Below are positions 47,155-56,150 of a DNA stretch of 64,000 nucleotides, one piece after another (position 1 is the first letter of the stretch; every line of letters begins with the position of its first letter). Made by a program: the position numbers and the translations under genes. The stretch is from positions 7,750,001-7,814,000 of the forward strand of contig NZ_CP108464.1 in assembly GCF_036226405.1 (NCBI RefSeq), written 5' to 3'. Source of the stretch: Streptomyces sp. NBC_01260. GTDB taxonomy: Bacteria > Actinomycetota > Actinomycetes > Streptomycetales > Streptomycetaceae. Below the pieces are notes generated by a model, which was given only the letters and a program-made list of their open reading frames with translations, had not been told where the DNA came from and made no database searches.

Positions 47155-48663
47155 GTGCTGAAGAGAGCGTTCGTGGCCCGGGACCCGGGGCGGCTGCGGC
47201 TGCGCAGCGCCGTCCGGGCCGTCCTCGGCATCGGCCTCGCGGTGGCCGTGTGCGGACTCGCCGGCCACTCGCTCGTCGCCGCCGTCACCGGTGGCCTGGC
47301 CGCGCTGCTCGCCCTGTTCACGGTCACCGACACCACGGTCCGCGGCCAGGCCGTCACCACCGCACTGCTGCCCGCCGTCGGCTTTCCGGTGCTCGCGCTC
47401 GCCGCCGTGCTGCACGGCCAACCGGTGGCGCGCGGCGCGGCCTTCCTCGCCGTCATGGGGGCGGGCGTGTACGCCCGGCGGTGGGGGCCGCGCGGACACG
47501 CACTCGGTGTGTTCGCGTTCATGGCCTTCTTCACCTCGCAGTTCCTCCACACGTTGCCCGGACAACTGCCCGAGCTGTACTCGGCGGTCGCCCTCTCGCT
47601 GCTCGCCTCCTCGGCCGTCCGCTTCGGGCTCTGGTGCTACGAACGCCGGCTGACCCCGGCCGCCGTGCCCGCGCCGGTCAGCGGCACCGGTCTGGCGAGG
47701 ATCACCACCCGCCAGGCGATCCAGGCGGCCGCCGGCGGAACCGTCGCGCTCATGGCGGGGCAGCTCCTCTCCGACCAGCGCTGGTACTGGGCCGTGGGGG
47801 CGACCTGGTGGGTCTTCGTGAACACCGCCTCGCGCGGCGAAACCCTGGTACGCGGCTTCCGCCGGGTCCTGGGGACGCTGATCGGCATCCCCGTCGGCCT
47901 GTGCGTCGTCGTGCCGCTGCACGGGGCTCCGGTGCCCACCGCCCTCCTGGTGGCGGTCGGGGTGTTCGGGATCTTCTACACCGCCGCGGTCTCGTACACC
48001 TGGATGATGTTCTCCGTGACGGTGATGGCCGGGGCGCTCTACGGGGCGCTCGGAGTGCTCGACCCGGCCCTGCTGGCCCTGCGGCTCGGTGAGACGGCCG
48101 TCGGTGCGCTCGGCGCGGTGCTCGCGGTGCTGCTCGTGCTGCCGGTCACCACGCATGCCACCACCGACGCCTGGATCCAGCGGGCCCTGCGCTGCGTGCA
48201 CGCCTGCACCGAGGAGGCCGCCGCCCGGCTCTCCGGTTCGGCGACGGCCGACCCGGCGCCGCGGGTCGCCGAGCTGGAGGCGCTCCTGGGGCGCGTCCGG
48301 CTGTCGCTCGCCCCGCTGGTGCACCCGCTGAGTCCGTTGCGCGCCCGCAGGGCGAGGGCCGCACACGTGCTCGCCCTGCTGGACGAGTGCGCCCGGGAAG
48401 TACGTGGACTGGCCTCCGTGGCGGCCGACCCGGAAGCCTCTCACGACGCCCGGCTCGCCGCTGCCTGCTGGCGCGTCGAGAGCGCGGTGGAAGCGCTGAC
48501 CGCCCCCGAGCGGCCGGCCCGCACCCCGATCGCCGTCGGTCTTCCGGCGCACGCCGCCCCGGCGGAACCCGCCCTCGCCCACCTGCACGGCCTGGAACGC
48601 GCGCTCGCCGAACTGGCCACGCCCCTGCACAGCCCGCCACGGTCGCCGCTCGTCGCAGCCTGA
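47155..48663 (+). CDS. FUSC-family (aromatic-acid-exporter-like) inner-membrane transporter
   Basis: The 502-residue protein has two blocks of hydrophobic helices, at about residues 18-160 and 180-340, with the FUSC-like motif WYWAVGATWWVFVNTASRGETLVRGFRRVLGTLIGIPVG in the second block. The last ~160 residues are soluble and helical. FUSC proteins export aromatic acids or related toxic compounds. GTG 47155 has GGGGAG 5 nt upstream. The leader carries a short ORF and an intrinsic terminator, so expression is probably decided by transcript read-through. Confidence 0.85.
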   Translation: MLKRAFVARDPGRLRLRSAVRAVLGIGLAVAVCGLAGHSLVAAVTGGLAALLALFTVTDTTVRGQAVTTALLPAVGFPVLALAAVLHGQPVARGAAFLAVMGAGVYARRWGPRGHALGVFAFMAFFTSQFLHTLPGQLPELYSAVALSLLASSAVRFGLWCYERRLTPAAVPAPVSGTGLARITTRQAIQAAAGGTVALMAGQLLSDQRWYWAVGATWWVFVNTASRGETLVRGFRRVLGTLIGIPVGLCVVVPLHGAPVPTALLVAVGVFGIFYTAAVSYTWMMFSVTVMAGALYGALGVLDPALLALRLGETAVGALGAVLAVLLVLPVTTHATTDAWIQRALRCVHACTEEAAARLSGSATADPAPRVAELEALLGRVRLSLAPLVHPLSPLRARRARAAHVLALLDECAREVRGLASVAADPEASHDARLAAACWRVESAVEALTAPERPARTPIAVGLPAHAAPAEPALAHLHGLERALAELATPLHSPPRSPLVAA

Positions 48664-48675
48664 CCCCGTACCCTT

Positions 48676-48687
48676 TGGTCCAGACCA
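48676..48687 (+). promoter_or_regulatory. DasR-type element (dre) upstream of the lactonase gene
   Basis: TGGTCCAGACCA fits the DasR consensus TGGTCTAGACCA with one central base changed. It lies 82-93 bp before the lactonase start and 12 bp after the FUSC stop. Confidence 0.6.
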
Positions 48688-48768
48688 CCTGGGCGCACTG
48701 CTACCGTCGCCGCGGAAGATCGCGACGGTCGCCACTGTCGTGATCAGTCGGCGGAGAAAGGCAGTGCG

Positions 48769-49839
48769 GTGGACAGCAGAAACGGTGCCGGACGGGCATT
48801 CATCGGGTCGTTCACCTCGGCGGGCGGGCGGGGAGTCACCGCCGCCGCCGTGGACCAGGAGACCGGGGCGCTCACCGTCCTCGGCGCGACGGATGCCGTT
48901 CCGGATCCCTCGTACCTGGTACTGGGCCGGGGCAGGGGCCCCGGCGGCACGGTCCTGTACGCGGTCAGCGAGACCGAGCAGGGCGCGGCCGCGGCTTTTG
49001 ACATCACCCACGACGTTCCGCGGCCGATCGGCGCCGCCCAGCCGGTGGACGGCGCCGGCCCCACGCACCTGGCACTCGCGGGCGGCCGGCTGGTCACCGC
49101 CAACTACGGTTCCGGCAGCGTCACCGTGCTGCCCGTACTCGCGGACGGCTCACTCGGCGCCGCGGCCGGCGTGCTCCGGCACGAGGGGAGCGGGCCGGAC
49201 ACCGGCCGCCAGGAGGGCCCGCACGCCCACCAGGTCCTCCCCGACCCCTCGGGTAACTGGGTGCTCAGCGTCGACCTCGGAACAGATTCGGTACGGATCT
49301 GCGCGCTCGACCCGCACACCGGGGTGCTGCGCCTGCACGGTGAGACCGCGCTGCGGCCCGGCACCGGACCGCGCCATCTCGCGTTCCACCCCGGGGGCGC
49401 TCACGCCTATGTGCTGAACGAGCTCGAACCCACGGTCACGGTGTGCCGCTGGGACGCCGCCGCCGGGGTCCTCGAACCGCTCGGCGAGACGTCCGTACTG
49501 CCCGGCGAGGCGACCGGGGACAGCGCCGGGGCGAGCTACCCGTCCGAGGTCGTCGTCGCGCACGACGGCCGTTTCCTGTGGGTGGCCAACCGAGGGCACG
49601 ACAGCATTTCCGTGCTCGGTCTCGACGCCACGGGCGAGAAGGTTTCCCTGGTCACCACGGTGAGCTGCGGCGGGCACTGGCCGCGCGACCTCGCCCTCGA
49701 CCCCACCGGACGACGGCTGTACGCGGCCAATGAGCGGTCCGGGAACGTCGCCTGGTTCACCGTGGACCCGGAGACCGGGATTCCGGGACAGGGAGGCTCC
49801 CTGGAGGCTCCTGCGGCCTCCTGCGTGATCTTCGCCTGA
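48769..49839 (+). CDS. lactonase-family seven-bladed beta-propeller (6-phosphogluconolactonase-like)
   Basis: The 356-residue cytoplasmic protein starts with AFIGSFTSAGGRGVTAAAVD, followed by GPTHLALAGGRLVTANYGSGSV, GPHAHQVLPDP, GPRHLAFHPGGAHAYVLNEL and GHWPRDLALDPTGRRLYAANE, the repeated propeller blades of the YbhE/lactonase family. Members hydrolyse 6-phosphogluconolactone or other lactones. The start is GTG 48769 with AAAGG upstream. A dre-like site upstream suggests coupling to GlcNAc metabolism. A 22-bp terminator follows. Confidence 0.88.
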   Translation: MDSRNGAGRAFIGSFTSAGGRGVTAAAVDQETGALTVLGATDAVPDPSYLVLGRGRGPGGTVLYAVSETEQGAAAAFDITHDVPRPIGAAQPVDGAGPTHLALAGGRLVTANYGSGSVTVLPVLADGSLGAAAGVLRHEGSGPDTGRQEGPHAHQVLPDPSGNWVLSVDLGTDSVRICALDPHTGVLRLHGETALRPGTGPRHLAFHPGGAHAYVLNELEPTVTVCRWDAAAGVLEPLGETSVLPGEATGDSAGASYPSEVVVAHDGRFLWVANRGHDSISVLGLDATGEKVSLVTTVSCGGHWPRDLALDPTGRRLYAANERSGNVAWFTVDPETGIPGQGGSLEAPAASCVIFA

Positions 49840-49884
49840 GGTCCGTGACCCGCGGGTGGCGGACCGACCGGGTCACCGCCCGCG

Positions 49885-49940
49885 TCCGCGTCACAGGGGC
49901 GGGGCCCGGGTCGCCCCCGGCCCCGCCCCTGTGACGCGGA
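49885..49940. terminator. long bidirectional terminator
   Basis: There are perfect 22-bp arms (49885-49906 and 49919-49940) between the lactonase gene and the convergent chelatase-like gene. Confidence 0.85.
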
Positions 49941-49975
49941 ACGCACCCTGCCGCCGGGCCACCCGGCGGAACGGA

Positions 49976-50899
49976 TCAGTGGACCTGTGCCCCCTGCGCC
50001 ACCGGGGGAGCGATGCCGAGCGCCGTGGTGTACATCGACATCACCAGCTTGCCGATCGCCGGGTAGGCGCCGAGCGGCTCGGCCGCCGCGCAGCCGGCCT
50101 CCTTGACGGCGGAGTCCAGCAGCCCCTCGGCCACCTCGGGACCCACCAGGTACGGGGCGACCGCCAGCTGGAGCGAGCCGGCGTCCTTCAGCTGCGCGGC
50201 GACCGACGCGACCGAACCCTCGACATCGAGTGCGGCGGCCATCACGGGCACCGCGAGCCGCGCGGCCAGCAGCATGCCGGTGATCCCGGCGGCCTGCACG
50301 GCCTCCTCGCCGCCCACCGTGGCCAGCACGATGCCGTCGGCGGCCGTGGCCACCGTGAACAGCCGCGCACGGTCCGCGCGGGCGAGACCGGCCTCGGAGA
50401 GGCGCACGTGCAGCGCCTCGGCGAGGAGCGGGTGCGGGCCGAGCACATCGGTCAGCTCGGCCGGTGCCTGGCTGTCCGTGATCGCTTGGCGTATCCGCCG
50501 CACAAGGGTGCTGTCCGGTCCCGCGAGCAGCGGCACCACGACGGCGGCCGGACCCTCGGGCGGAGCGACCTCACGGCCGGCGGCCGTCGCCTGCTCGAAG
50601 CGCGCGATGCGCTCGGCGGCGGAGTGTGCGAGCGCGGAGGCAAGAGTGGGGTACTCGGCATCGTCACCGTCGAGGTAACCGATCAGGGCGTTCAGACCGG
50701 GCAGCTCGGAGCGGGCAATGCTGATCACCTCTTCGGCCAGACTGCGGCTGGCCGAAGAGGGGGTACCGGGAACGGCGAGAACGAGCGCGGCAGCGCCCTC
50801 AGGTGCGACCACGGGCTCCGGGCGGCGGTGCCGTCCGGACTGGCGAGGTCGCGGCATTCGTACAGGCAGGCCGGAAGCGGGCCCAGTGGGGGTGCTCAT
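49976..50899 (-). CDS. CbiX/sirohydrochlorin-chelatase-like protein lacking catalytic histidines
   Basis: The 307-residue protein has two CbiX-like halves (GLNALIGYLDGDDAEYPTL, VVVPLLAGPDSTLVRRI, VLGPHPLLAEALHVRL). The metal-binding His of active enzymes sits in an AHGSR-type motif; here it reads LAVPGTPSS. The second (GYH-type) position reads AGPDST. Both ligands are therefore gone, and it probably does not insert metal into sirohydrochlorin. It may be a binding or regulatory relative. ATG 50899 has no strong ribosome site. The next gene upstream is a GlcNAc-kinase-like gene on the same strand, 95 bp away. Confidence 0.75.
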   Translation of the reverse strand: MSTPTGPASGLPVRMPRPRQSGRHRRPEPVVAPEGAAALVLAVPGTPSSASRSLAEEVISIARSELPGLNALIGYLDGDDAEYPTLASALAHSAAERIARFEQATAAGREVAPPEGPAAVVVPLLAGPDSTLVRRIRQAITDSQAPAELTDVLGPHPLLAEALHVRLSEAGLARADRARLFTVATAADGIVLATVGGEEAVQAAGITGMLLAARLAVPVMAAALDVEGSVASVAAQLKDAGSLQLAVAPYLVGPEVAEGLLDSAVKEAGCAAAEPLGAYPAIGKLVMSMYTTALGIAPPVAQGAQVH

Positions 50900-50994
50900 G
50901 GCGCCGCATGCTACTGGTTTTGGGTACCCCACTGCGCGGGGAGGGTCCGGTCGAGCGTTGTCTGTCCGCATTTATCCGATGGGCGGCTTACCGG

Positions 50995-52059
50995 TCAACT
51001 GCCCTGCTCTGTCACCCCTCCGTCGCGCCGTTGATCCGGTCCGGACAACGGAATGCTGAGCAGCCTCGGATGGTGCGGCAGGAGCAGACCACCGGTGGCC
51101 AGCGCCTGCGCGATGCGCAGGGAGCCGATCAGGGGATCACCCGAACCGGGGACCGCCCGTGCCTGCGGCAGCTGTCGGGCCAGCTCCTCGCGCAGCGGTA
51201 CGAGCAACGGGTCGCCCATCCGGAACAAGCCACCCGTCAGCGCCACTTCGCATTCCTCGTCGTCCGCCCCGGCCTTCGGGCACACGGCGGCGGCCGCCTC
51301 CGCGATGTGTCCGGCGGCGTCGCGGAGAATGCCTTCGGCGACGGGGTCGTGCGCCGCGCAGGCGGCCACCTCGGGAGCGAACGAGGCCAGGACCGCGGGC
51401 CGGTCGGTACGCGGATAGAGCAGGCCCGGCAGTTCTGGCGCCGGGCCGAACACCGCCTCCAGCCGGGCCAGCAGCGCCGGTGACCCGCCGCGCCGCCCGT
51501 CGTGGGCGCGCATCGCCGCATCGAGACCGGCCCGGCCGATCCAGGCACCGCCACCGCTGTCGCCCAGCAGATGACCCCAGCCGTCGGCCCGCCGCCACTG
51601 CGTCAGATCCGTGCCGAGGGCGATCAATCCGGTGCCGCCCGCGACGACCGCGCCGGGCCGCTGCCCGACCGCTCCGGCGTACGCGGTCACAGCGTCGGCG
51701 GCGAGCGCCAGCCGTCGCACACCGAGCGCGTCCGCCAGGGCGACGGGCAGCTCGGCCCGCAGCTGGTCGCCGAGGGTGGCCATACCGGCCGCTCCGATCG
51801 CCGCGGCGGCGATCCGGCTTCCGCCGCCGTGCCGGGCCAGCAGCTCCCGGACGGTGGGCAGCAGCTGTTCCAGCAGATGGGCGGCGTCGATACCGGCGGG
51901 CCCGGTCCGCACCGGTCCGGCGCAGGCCGCCGTGGCCAGGGGGGCGTCCGAGCCCGCGGTGCCCAGAGCCACCCGCAGCCCGGAACCACCCGAGTCCACC
52001 CCGAGGACGTACTCCCCGGCGTCACCCCGTTGTCCGGGGCCGCCGGCCGCAGCCGTCAC
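50995..52059 (-). CDS. BadF/BadG-family sugar kinase, N-acetylglucosamine-kinase-like
   Basis: The 354-residue ASKHA-fold kinase has the phosphate-1 loop [16 protein letters not shown], central AIGAAGMA and [23 protein letters not shown], the [20 protein letters not shown] segment of NAGK-like proteins, and [15 protein letters not shown] near the end. It should phosphorylate GlcNAc or a related amino sugar taken up from chitin or recycled wall. The GTG start overlaps the stop of a decayed ung copy (GTGA), so it was, or is, co-translated. Nearby LPMO and dre sites fit an amino-sugar theme. Confidence 0.85.
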   Translation of the reverse strand: MTAAAGGPGQRGDAGEYVLGVDSGGSGLRVALGTAGSDAPLATAACAGPVRTGPAGIDAAHLLEQLLPTVRELLARHGGGSRIAAAAIGAAGMATLGDQLRAELPVALADALGVRRLALAADAVTAYAGAVGQRPGAVVAGGTGLIALGTDLTQWRRADGWGHLLGDSGGGAWIGRAGLDAAMRAHDGRRGGSPALLARLEAVFGPAPELPGLLYPRTDRPAVLASFAPEVAACAAHDPVAEGILRDAAGHIAEAAAAVCPKAGADDEECEVALTGGLFRMGDPLLVPLREELARQLPQARAVPGSGDPLIGSLRIAQALATGGLLLPHHPRLLSIPLSGPDQRRDGGVTEQGS

Positions 52060-52391
52060 GGCAGCCGCCGGTCGACCGGCTCGGCGCCCCGGCGCTCCAG
52101 CAGCTCATTGGTCCGGCTGACCGGCCGTGAACCGAAGAACCCGCGGTCCGCCGACACGGGGGAGGGGTGCGAGGACTCGATCGCCGGGAAATCCCCCAGC
52201 GACGGACCCAGATTGCGGTCGCCGAGCAGCAGTACGCCCTGCTCGGCCCACGGCGTCAGATCGCCGTTGGAGGGACGCGGAAGCCCCAGGTCCAGGTGGA
52301 GCTCATGGAAGATGTTCTCCAGGCTGCCGGGCGCCGGGCGGAAGCCGGGTGCCACGGAGGAGCTCAGCCCCACCGCGTGTGCGGGAGTTCC
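52056..52391 (-). pseudogene. ung: second uracil-DNA glycosylase copy, truncated and internally deleted
   Basis: The reading begins abruptly at [20 protein letters not shown], continues [34 protein letters not shown], then jumps to [22 protein letters not shown] and runs to the family end EPVDRRLP. The N-terminal ~95 residues with the catalytic GQDPYP are missing, as is about 40 residues in the middle (from NRVLTT to ILWG). The intact copy is divergent at 52606. The remaining frame still ends in a GTGA overlap with the sugar-kinase gene. Confidence 0.85.
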
Positions 52392-52605
52392 GAGATGTGG
52401 GCATTCGGGACGAGAGGTCGGCCTGGCGTGATGACGGTGAGTGAGTGGCTTGATCACTGGACGCAACGTGCCCCCTCGTTCCTGCTGAGTGGCTGCGAGC
52501 TCTACTCGAATGGCTTGATGATCTCGATGACGAAGGGTAGCGCCTTGGAGGTGGCTGCCCTGCAAGGGGGCTTCTCCGGTACGTGGTTGAGTAAGCTGAC
52601 CAGTC

Positions 52606-53283
52606 ATGGCACCACGACCCTTGAACGAGCTTGTCGAACCCGGATGGGCGAAGGCTCTCGAACCCGTAGCCGAACGTGTCGGCGCTATGGGTAACTTCCT
52701 CCGCGCCGAGATCGCGGCCGGCCGAACGTATCTGCCGGCCGGCCCGAACGTGCTCCGCGCGTTCCAGCAGCCCTTCGATGATGTCCGAGTCTTGATCGTC
52801 GGACAGGATCCATACCCCACCCCGGGAATGCCCATCGGACTCAGCTTCGCCGTGGCCCCCGAGGTGCGAAACGTCCCGGGCAGTCTGGAGAACATATTCC
52901 TCGAGATGTGTCGCGACGTCGGTACGCCAAGGCCCTCCAACGGTGATCTGACGCCCTGGACGCAGCAAGGTGTTCTCCTCTTGAACAGAGTTCTTACGAC
53001 GGCGCCCCGCCAGCCAGGGGCGCACCGGGGCAAAGGCTGGGAGGCGGTGACGGAGCAGGCGATTCACGCCCTCGCGGCGCGGGACAAGCCGCTCGTGTCG
53101 ATCCTCTGGGGCAACGACGCCCGCAGCCTGCGCTCACACCTCGGCCGGTACCCGGTCGTCGAGTCGGCGCATCCCTCGCCTCGATCGGCGGACCGCGGGT
53201 TCTTCGGCTCACGGCCTTTCAGCAGGGCGAACGATCTGCTCACGCAACAGGGGGCCCAGCCGGTCGACTGGCAACTTCCGTAA
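52606..53283 (+). CDS. ung: uracil-DNA glycosylase
   Basis: The 225-residue protein is complete, family 1 UDG: catalytic [22 protein letters not shown], uracil pocket [41 protein letters not shown] with the conserved His. It excises uracil from DNA. The 215 bp between this gene and the decayed ung copy are of unclear origin. No strong ribosome site precedes ATG 52606. Confidence 0.95.
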   Translation: MAPRPLNELVEPGWAKALEPVAERVGAMGNFLRAEIAAGRTYLPAGPNVLRAFQQPFDDVRVLIVGQDPYPTPGMPIGLSFAVAPEVRNVPGSLENIFLEMCRDVGTPRPSNGDLTPWTQQGVLLLNRVLTTAPRQPGAHRGKGWEAVTEQAIHALAARDKPLVSILWGNDARSLRSHLGRYPVVESAHPSPRSADRGFFGSRPFSRANDLLTQQGAQPVDWQLP

Positions 53284-53307
53284 CGGCTGTTCATCCCGTC
53301 CTTCCCC

Positions 53308-53331
53308 TATGGGGTGCCCCTGCACCCCATA
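53308..53331 (+). terminator. terminator hairpin after ung
   Basis: TATGGGGTGC and GCACCCCATA form a perfect 10-bp stem with a CCCT loop, 25 bp after the stop codon. Confidence 0.7.
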
Positions 53332-53539
53332 CCCCACCATTGGGGTAGAAGACGGCGAGCACAGACGCAGACGCCTCTCAACGGATCCAAGACGGAGACA
53401 TGTCGAGCGTTGCGGGTAGGGACATTGGCTCCGGGCTCCCTGCGTGGATGCGTCTTTCAGTGTCTTTCAGCGGCGTGGGCACCGTTGCACTCCGGTTCCC
53501 CCTGTCAAGCACGTGTAGCAAGGATGCGGAGGGGGAGAC

Positions 53540-53620
53540 ATGAAGACGAGTGTGCAGGGGTCAAGTTTCTCGCGACCGAGTACGTTGTCGGCGGTCGAGT
53601 CCGGTGATCGTCTCGGCTAG
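53540..53620 (+). CDS. possible 26-residue ORF with a very strong ribosome site
   Basis: GGAGGGGGAGAC immediately precedes ATG 53540. The peptide begins MKTSVQGSSFSRPSTLSAVE and stops at TAG 53618. It may be a true small peptide or the surviving 5' end of a truncated gene. The 53284-53909 region otherwise holds no intact gene. Confidence 0.3.
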   Translation: MKTSVQGSSFSRPSTLSAVESGDRLG

Positions 53621-53662
53621 GCATTGCTCCTGATTCTCGGGCCGCGTCCGGATGGACGTCGG

Positions 53663-53791
53663 TCACGGGAGGAGCTTGATGGCACTCTGCCAGTTCAGTT
53701 CGAGGGGCTGCTGGATGGCGATGTGCAGGAATCCCATGGCCTCCAGTTCGCGGGCGCGCCGCAATGTTCCGACGTCCAGCGGGCGTCGCGA
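53663..53791 (-). pseudogene. possible 3' remnant of an unidentified gene
   Basis: A minus-strand stretch of about 43 codons reads protein-like (LRRARELEAMGFLHIAIQQP, then LELNWQSAIKLLP and a stop). It has no start codon in range and an in-frame stop just upstream. The family is not recognised. Confidence 0.3.
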
Positions 53792-53909
53792 TCAGCCGGC
53801 CCTTCCGCCGGCCGGGCATCGCCGCCCGGGCCCGCCGAGGCGCCGCGGCACCTCCATCCTGAGGAGGAAGCCGTTGCCGCGCGTGGCAACGGAATGGAGG
53901 GACGTGAAA

Positions 53910-54581
53910 ATGGGTCCGCTTGCGGTGCTGTTCGACATCGATGAAACGTTGGTCCACACCGGCGGTTCGGGGGCTCGCAGCTGGGCGTGGGCGTTCGAGC
54001 AACTGCACGGTGTGGCGGCCGATATCGGTCAGCACACCTCGGCTGGTGAGACCGATCCGCAGGTCGGCCGGAAGACATTCCGCGGGGTGCTCGGCAGGGA
54101 CGCCAGCGCTGACGAGATGGACCGGTTGTTCGCCGCCTACCTCTCGCACCTGGCGGACGACGTCTGGCGGTCCGATGGATACCGGGTCCTGGACGGTGCC
54201 GAGGAGGTGCTGCGCCGGATCGCGGACGCCGGGGTCATCCTGGGGCTGACGTCGGGGGCCATGTAGGGCGCGGCCAGGACGAAGTTGGAACCGGGCAAGC
54301 TCGGCCGCTACTTCCTGTTCGGCGCCCATGGCTCGGATTCCCCGGACCGGGGCGAGGTGACCAGGACGGCCGTCGCAAAGGCTGCCCGGCTGCATGGACG
54401 GGCTCTCGGCCGGGACGAGGTGTACGTAGTGGGCGACACGCCGCTGGACATTGAGGCGGCGCATGCGGCGAACGCGACGGCGATCGGGGTCGCAAGCGGC
54501 CATTACGGTGCGAAAGAGCTGCACGCCGCGAAGGCCGACCACGTGCTCCATTCCCTGGCGGACCCGTTCCCGGGCCTGTGA
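53910..54581 (+). pseudogene. HAD-family phosphatase gene with an in-frame TAG
   Basis: The gene opens LAVLFDIDETLVHTGGSGAR (motif I) after GGAGG and runs to VILGLTSGAM, where TAG occurs at 54264. The same frame continues through TKLEPGKLGRYFLFGAHGSD, VYVVGDTPLDIEAAHAANAT (motif IV) to the natural stop at 54581. Related proteins have Glu there, so a single GAG to TAG change explains it. Motif III and IV are lost from the truncated product, so it is probably inactive unless TAG is read through. Total length 223 codons is otherwise normal. Confidence 0.8.
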
Positions 54582-54600
54582 CCGGGGGTTGCGGCCGCTG

Positions 54601-55203
54601 TCATGGAGTGGTGTCCCGCTCCGGGCTCTCCGGGTGGGAACCGGCGGCATTCGACCGCAGCAATGTCTCGATCGTCGTGAGCCGCTCCTCCAGTCTGTCG
54701 ATGTCACCACGGCTCGCCTGTGTCTTGGACGGTTTGAGCACGATGACCAGATGGCCATCCGGTTCCAGGCTCCCTAGGGCGACATCGTCGACCGTCTCGC
54801 CATTCTGCAGCCGCACAGCGTGTTCGAGCTCCGACGGGCGTAGTGCCAGGCGCTTGGACGCGCTCTTGGAGATCGAGCCGTCCTTGATGACGGTCGTCGA
54901 GGCGCCCTCCGCGATGAGAGCCACGCGCGAGTCAGCCGCCAGCCAGCGGTTCAGCAGGGCATTCAAGGCGACCAGCGTGACGGCGCCGATCACACCGCCC
55001 AGCAGGCTGTTATCACTTCCGATGATGGCGTTCTGCACGACATTGGCGAGGAGGAAGATCACGACGAAGTCGAACGTGTTCAGATTGGCCAGGCCGCGTT
55101 TGCCGCTGAAGCGGAAGAGAGCCACGATGATCACGTAGACGAGGACAGTGCGCAGCACCTTTTCCGCGATCGGGACTTGAACCACAAACATGTCATGCCA
55201 CAT
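54601..55203 (-). CDS. DUF421 (YetF-like) membrane protein
   Basis: The 200-residue protein has three N-terminal hydrophobic helices (about residues 12-30, 40-62, 68-88), with FRFSGKRGLANLNTFDFVVIFLLANVVQNAIIG as the family signature. The cytoplasmic DUF421 domain (VALIAEGASTTVIKDGSISK, LRPSELEHAVRLQNGETVDDVALGSLEPDGHLVIV) and a short coiled tail follow. YetF/YdfS-type proteins occur in spores and envelopes with unknown molecular function. ATG 55203 follows GAGGAG. Confidence 0.85.
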   Translation of the reverse strand: MWHDMFVVQVPIAEKVLRTVLVYVIIVALFRFSGKRGLANLNTFDFVVIFLLANVVQNAIIGSDNSLLGGVIGAVTLVALNALLNRWLAADSRVALIAEGASTTVIKDGSISKSASKRLALRPSELEHAVRLQNGETVDDVALGSLEPDGHLVIVLKPSKTQASRGDIDRLEERLTTIETLLRSNAAGSHPESPERDTTP

Positions 55204-55595
55204 GGAGACTCCTCGGCGACGCGGATACTGCGACCGCAACGGGTGACCCATCGTGCCTTGTCCGGGCGGCGATCCGTTGTCTCTACGGCACCTGTCGATG
55301 TGGCGGATGTGGCGGATGCGTATGGACGTCGTCGAGGAGACGACACACAGGGGGCCGACCGGCCGGACAGCGCATGACCACGAGGACCGGCGGGGGCGGC
55401 CCGCGGGGAACCGCTCGCCTTCGCATATGCGCCGTGCGCAGGATCGGCCGGCGGCCGATGACATCGCGACGGGTGGGCCTCCCTGTAGCCCATCGGAATG
55501 ACCCGGGGCCGAACGAGGCGCGGCCCCGTCCTCCGGGAGTGCCGGTCCGGCCTAGCGTGAGGGGCTCACTCCCGCGCGACCCGATGGAGCACCCT

Positions 55596-56150
55596 GTGAC
55601 CGCGCCTGCCCTTACCGACCTGACCGGAACGTATCTGCTCGACCCCGCGCACACCCGGATCGGCTTCGTAGCCCGGCACGCCATGATCACCAAGGTGCGT
55701 GGATCGTTCCACGAGTTCGAGGGCACACTTCACCTCGACGGGTCCGACCCGGCCAAGTCGAGAGCGTCGGTCTCCATCCAGGCCGACAGCATCGACACCG
55801 GTAACGGCGACCGCGATGGCCACCTGCGTACGAACGACTTCCTGGACGCCCCCAATCATCCCAAGATCACCTTCACCTCCACCAAGGCCGAGCAGGTGGA
55901 CGACACGCACTTCCGGCTGACCGGAGACCTGGAGATCAAGGGCACCAGTAAGCCGATCAGTATCGACTTCGAATTCACCGGCGCTGCCCAGGACCCTTTC
56001 GGCAACCAGCGGGTGGGCTTCGAGGGCGGCATCACCGTCAGCCGCAAGGAGTACGGCCTGACATGGAACGCCGCTCTTGAAGGCGGCGGTGTCCTGGTAG
56101 GGGACAAGGTGGTACTGGAGTTCGATGTTTCCGCGATCAAGCAGGTCTGA
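55596..56150 (+). CDS. YceI-family lipid-binding protein
   Basis: The 184-residue protein carries LTGTYLLDPAHTRIGFVARHAMITKVRGSF, then FTSTKAEQVDDTHFRLTGDLEIKGTSKPISIDFEF and [29 protein letters not shown], the full YceI lipocalin-like beta-barrel that binds polyisoprenoids. No signal peptide is present, so it is cytoplasmic, as in many Streptomyces copies. GTG 55596 has GGAG 6 nt upstream; ATG 55584 is the alternative. Confidence 0.9.
   Translation: MTAPALTDLTGTYLLDPAHTRIGFVARHAMITKVRGSFHEFEGTLHLDGSDPAKSRASVSIQADSIDTGNGDRDGHLRTNDFLDAPNHPKITFTSTKAEQVDDTHFRLTGDLEIKGTSKPISIDFEFTGAAQDPFGNQRVGFEGGITVSRKEYGLTWNAALEGGGVLVGDKVVLEFDVSAIKQV

Noticed and set aside
49855..49975. CRISPR-like repeat
   Set aside because: It is a single long inverted repeat, best explained as a terminator; no repeat-spacer array exists anywhere in the window.
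52432..52605. Integrase-like N-terminus ([11 protein letters not shown]) on the plus strand
   Set aside because: The match is too short and the frame runs into ung without further recombinase motifs.
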